From Rathayibacter sp. VKM Ac-2856 (lineage in GTDB: Bacteria; Actinomycetota; Actinomycetes; Actinomycetales; Microbacteriaceae): DNA of 64,000 nt. The notes beneath the pieces were generated by a model. That model made no database searches. It was not told the origin of the DNA and saw only the letters and a list, made by a program, of their open reading frames with translations. The DNA is taken from positions 1-64,000 of the forward strand of contig NZ_JABMLF010000005.1 in assembly GCF_013205055.1 (NCBI RefSeq). Direction: 5' to 3'. The position numbers and the translations under genes are program-made. Below, in pieces: positions 62,778 through 64,000 of this stretch (the first letter of the stretch is position 1; every line of letters begins with the position of its first letter).

Positions 62778-63210
62778 GGGTCTCGTGCATGAGCAGCTGG
62801 ACCCGCAGGCCGCCCTTGCCCTTCACGATGCGGGCGGGGATGCGCGGCTGCTTGCCGGCCTCGGTGAGGCGGGCGAGCGCCGCCTCGACGACGTTCTCGA
62901 GGCCGCGGGGCACGTAGCCGACGAGGTCGCTCGGCCGGTGGTTCGCGAAGAGCCGGACCGGCATCGGCGCGTCGGTGCGCTCCTCCTCGATCGTCCGGCG
63001 CGGGATCACCGCGGTGATCTCCTCCTCGCCGAGGGAGTGCACGCGGGCCAGCTCGTCCTGGTGCGGGAGGGAGTCTGCGATGCCGAGGAGGGTGTCGCCG
63101 CGCTTGGACTTGGGCCGCAGCTCGTAGTCGTAGTCGTCGAGCTTGCCCGAGCCGCGGTCGCCGGCGGGCAGGGGGTCGGAGTCGGAGCGTCCGAACGAGA
63201 AGAGCTTCAT
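62770..63210 (-). CDS. Conserved hypothetical protein, HIRAN-like C-terminus
   Basis: 146 aa, soluble. The C-terminal 60 residues (VRLFANHRPSDLVGYVPRGLENVVEAAL...RIPARIVKGKGGLRVQLLM) resemble the HIRAN pattern (vGYVPr...A.v.g). The N-terminal half is charged and probably flexible (SDPLPAGDRGSGKLDDYDYE). HIRAN domains bind DNA ends in repair and helicase proteins, but this protein has no helicase. A weak family call. Confidence 0.5.
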   Translation of the reverse strand: MKLFSFGRSDSDPLPAGDRGSGKLDDYDYELRPKSKRGDTLLGIADSLPHQDELARVHSLGEEEITAVIPRRTIEEERTDAPMPVRLFANHRPSDLVGYVPRGLENVVEAALARLTEAGKQPRIPARIVKGKGGLRVQLLMHETRG

Positions 63211-63284
63211 GCCTCCATCATGGAGCGCCGGGGCCGCCCGTGTCGCGGGCCGCGCCCCGTCGCTCCCGGCGTCGGCCGACGGGG

Positions 63285-64000
63285 TCAGACGGCGGAGCGC
63301 AGCATCCGCGCGATCGCGACGAGAACCAGCGCGAGCACCACGGCGACGAAGCCGACCAGCACCGGGACCGCGGGGAGGACGGCGAGCGCCGCTCCGATCA
63401 GGAGCACCGGGACGGCGAGCCCGACGTAGGAGGCGAGGAACATCCCGGCGAGCACCTCGCCGCGGGTCTCGTCGGAGGCGAGGGAGCCCGCGACCCCGAG
63501 GGCGAGGCGGAAGATCAGGCCCACCCCCGCGCCGGCGATCACGCCGCCGCCGATGAAGGCGGGCAGCACCACGGCGAGGGCACCCCAGGCGACCAGGGCG
63601 AGCCCGACGGTGAGGGCCGCGGCCGCGAGGATCAGCGCGCGGCGGACGGGCAGGCGTGCGGCGGTCAGCTGCGCGACGGCTCCCGCCGCGAAGACGCCGA
63701 ACGAGACGACCCCGGCGAGCAGGTGCGAGGTCTCGCCGAAGCGGCCGGCGAGGAAGGTCGGCGCGAGCGAGGTGAAGAGGCCGAAGACGGCGAAGCCGGC
63801 GAACGCGCCGACCGCGGCCGAGAGGAAGGTACCGCGCGAGGCGGCGGGCACGGCGAGCCGCTGCGGCCGGTAGGCGGGCAGCTCCTCGCGGCGCTCCACG
63901 GTCTCGGGGACGAGGGCGACCGCGATCCCGAGGACGACCAGCAGCACGAGGAACACCTCGTAGGGCACGACCAGCGGGCGGTCGACCGTCACCGCGAGGA
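63285..64000 (-). CDS. MFS transporter, C-terminal part (cut by window edge)
   Basis: The frame is open to the right edge; 238 residues are visible. At least six hydrophobic helices follow a polar loop (ETVERREELPAYRPQR), which is the central cytoplasmic loop. GAVAQLTAARLPVRRALILAA looks like an MFS helix 8/9 loop. No substrate can be named. Stop TGA at 63285. Confidence 0.75.
   Translation of the reverse strand, partial: LAVTVDRPLVVPYEVFLVLLVVLGIAVALVPETVERREELPAYRPQRLAVPAASRGTFLSAAVGAFAGFAVFGLFTSLAPTFLAGRFGETSHLLAGVVSFGVFAAGAVAQLTAARLPVRRALILAAAALTVGLALVAWGALAVVLPAFIGGGVIAGAGVGLIFRLALGVAGSLASDETRGEVLAGMFLASYVGLAVPVLLIGAALAVLPAVPVLVGFVAVVLALVLVAIARMLRSAV

Overview
This window looks like the chromosome of a high-GC Gram-positive bacterium, most likely an actinobacterium of the family Microbacteriaceae. 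A Rathayibacter/Clavibacter/Curtobacterium-like genus is my guess; the genus is not proven. The reasons are GC near 70%, frequent GTG and TTG starts, the actinobacterial gene orders recX-recA-DUF3046-clgR-cinA-pgsA-ftsK and tyrS next to an rRNA operon, a PriA-type HisA, SOS boxes of the CGAAC-N4-GTTCG kind, and many genes whose -10 hexamer sits 6-8 nt before the start codon (leaderless transcripts). The genes are nearly all core genes, most on the minus strand.

Layout. 1-612: three stacked rrn promoters and the 16S leader on the minus strand; the 16S gene itself lies beyond the left edge. 613-4171: tyrS, a divergent satD plus membrane-protein pair behind a striking four-half-site operator, a 3-methyladenine glycosylase and a 48-aa membrane protein. 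4168-11138: argCJBDFH. 11220-14791: pheST. 14792-15276: a repeat-rich gap. 15277-18708: a gluABCD-type glutamate ABC transporter. 18867-21944: a SpoU-family rRNA methyltransferase, infC-rpmI-rplT (infC starting with ATC) and DUF1844. 21961-25988: histidine genes hisC-hisB-hisH-priA plus an SseB-like protein. 26023-27465: a divergent LysM cell-division-inhibitor-like gene and lexA. 27536-30900: metF-metE. 31202-39305: hflX, a 16S-type methyltransferase, miaB-miaA, dapF, recA-recX and DUF3046. 39460-44586: clgR, ftsK-pgsA-cinA and an acetyltransferase. 44754-53249: dapA-rnj, thyX, a thioredoxin/DUF4395 pair, an epimerase, dapB. 53311-55591: repeats, a histidine phosphatase and an M16 peptidase. 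55639-59570: an inserted cluster of two degenerate aldo/keto reductases and a GH13 alpha-glucosidase. 59717-64000: pnp, two small proteins and the C-terminal part of an MFS transporter.

How it works together: the window carries most of arginine synthesis, half of histidine synthesis, the last methionine steps, three lysine/DAP genes (dapA, dapB, dapF), the SOS regulator with two LexA-type targets (the LysM gene and recA), and RNA decay (RNase J, PNPase).

The best candidates for something undescribed are: (1) an orphan AbiEi-like/DUF559 nuclease-fold gene set between dapA and thyX and flanked by two 19-bp tandem arrays in opposite orientation; (2) the satD/DUF3307-like pair with half-sites repeating exactly every 14 bp; (3) a dispersed palindromic repeat family in two gaps; (4) a common terminator tail shared by four operons.
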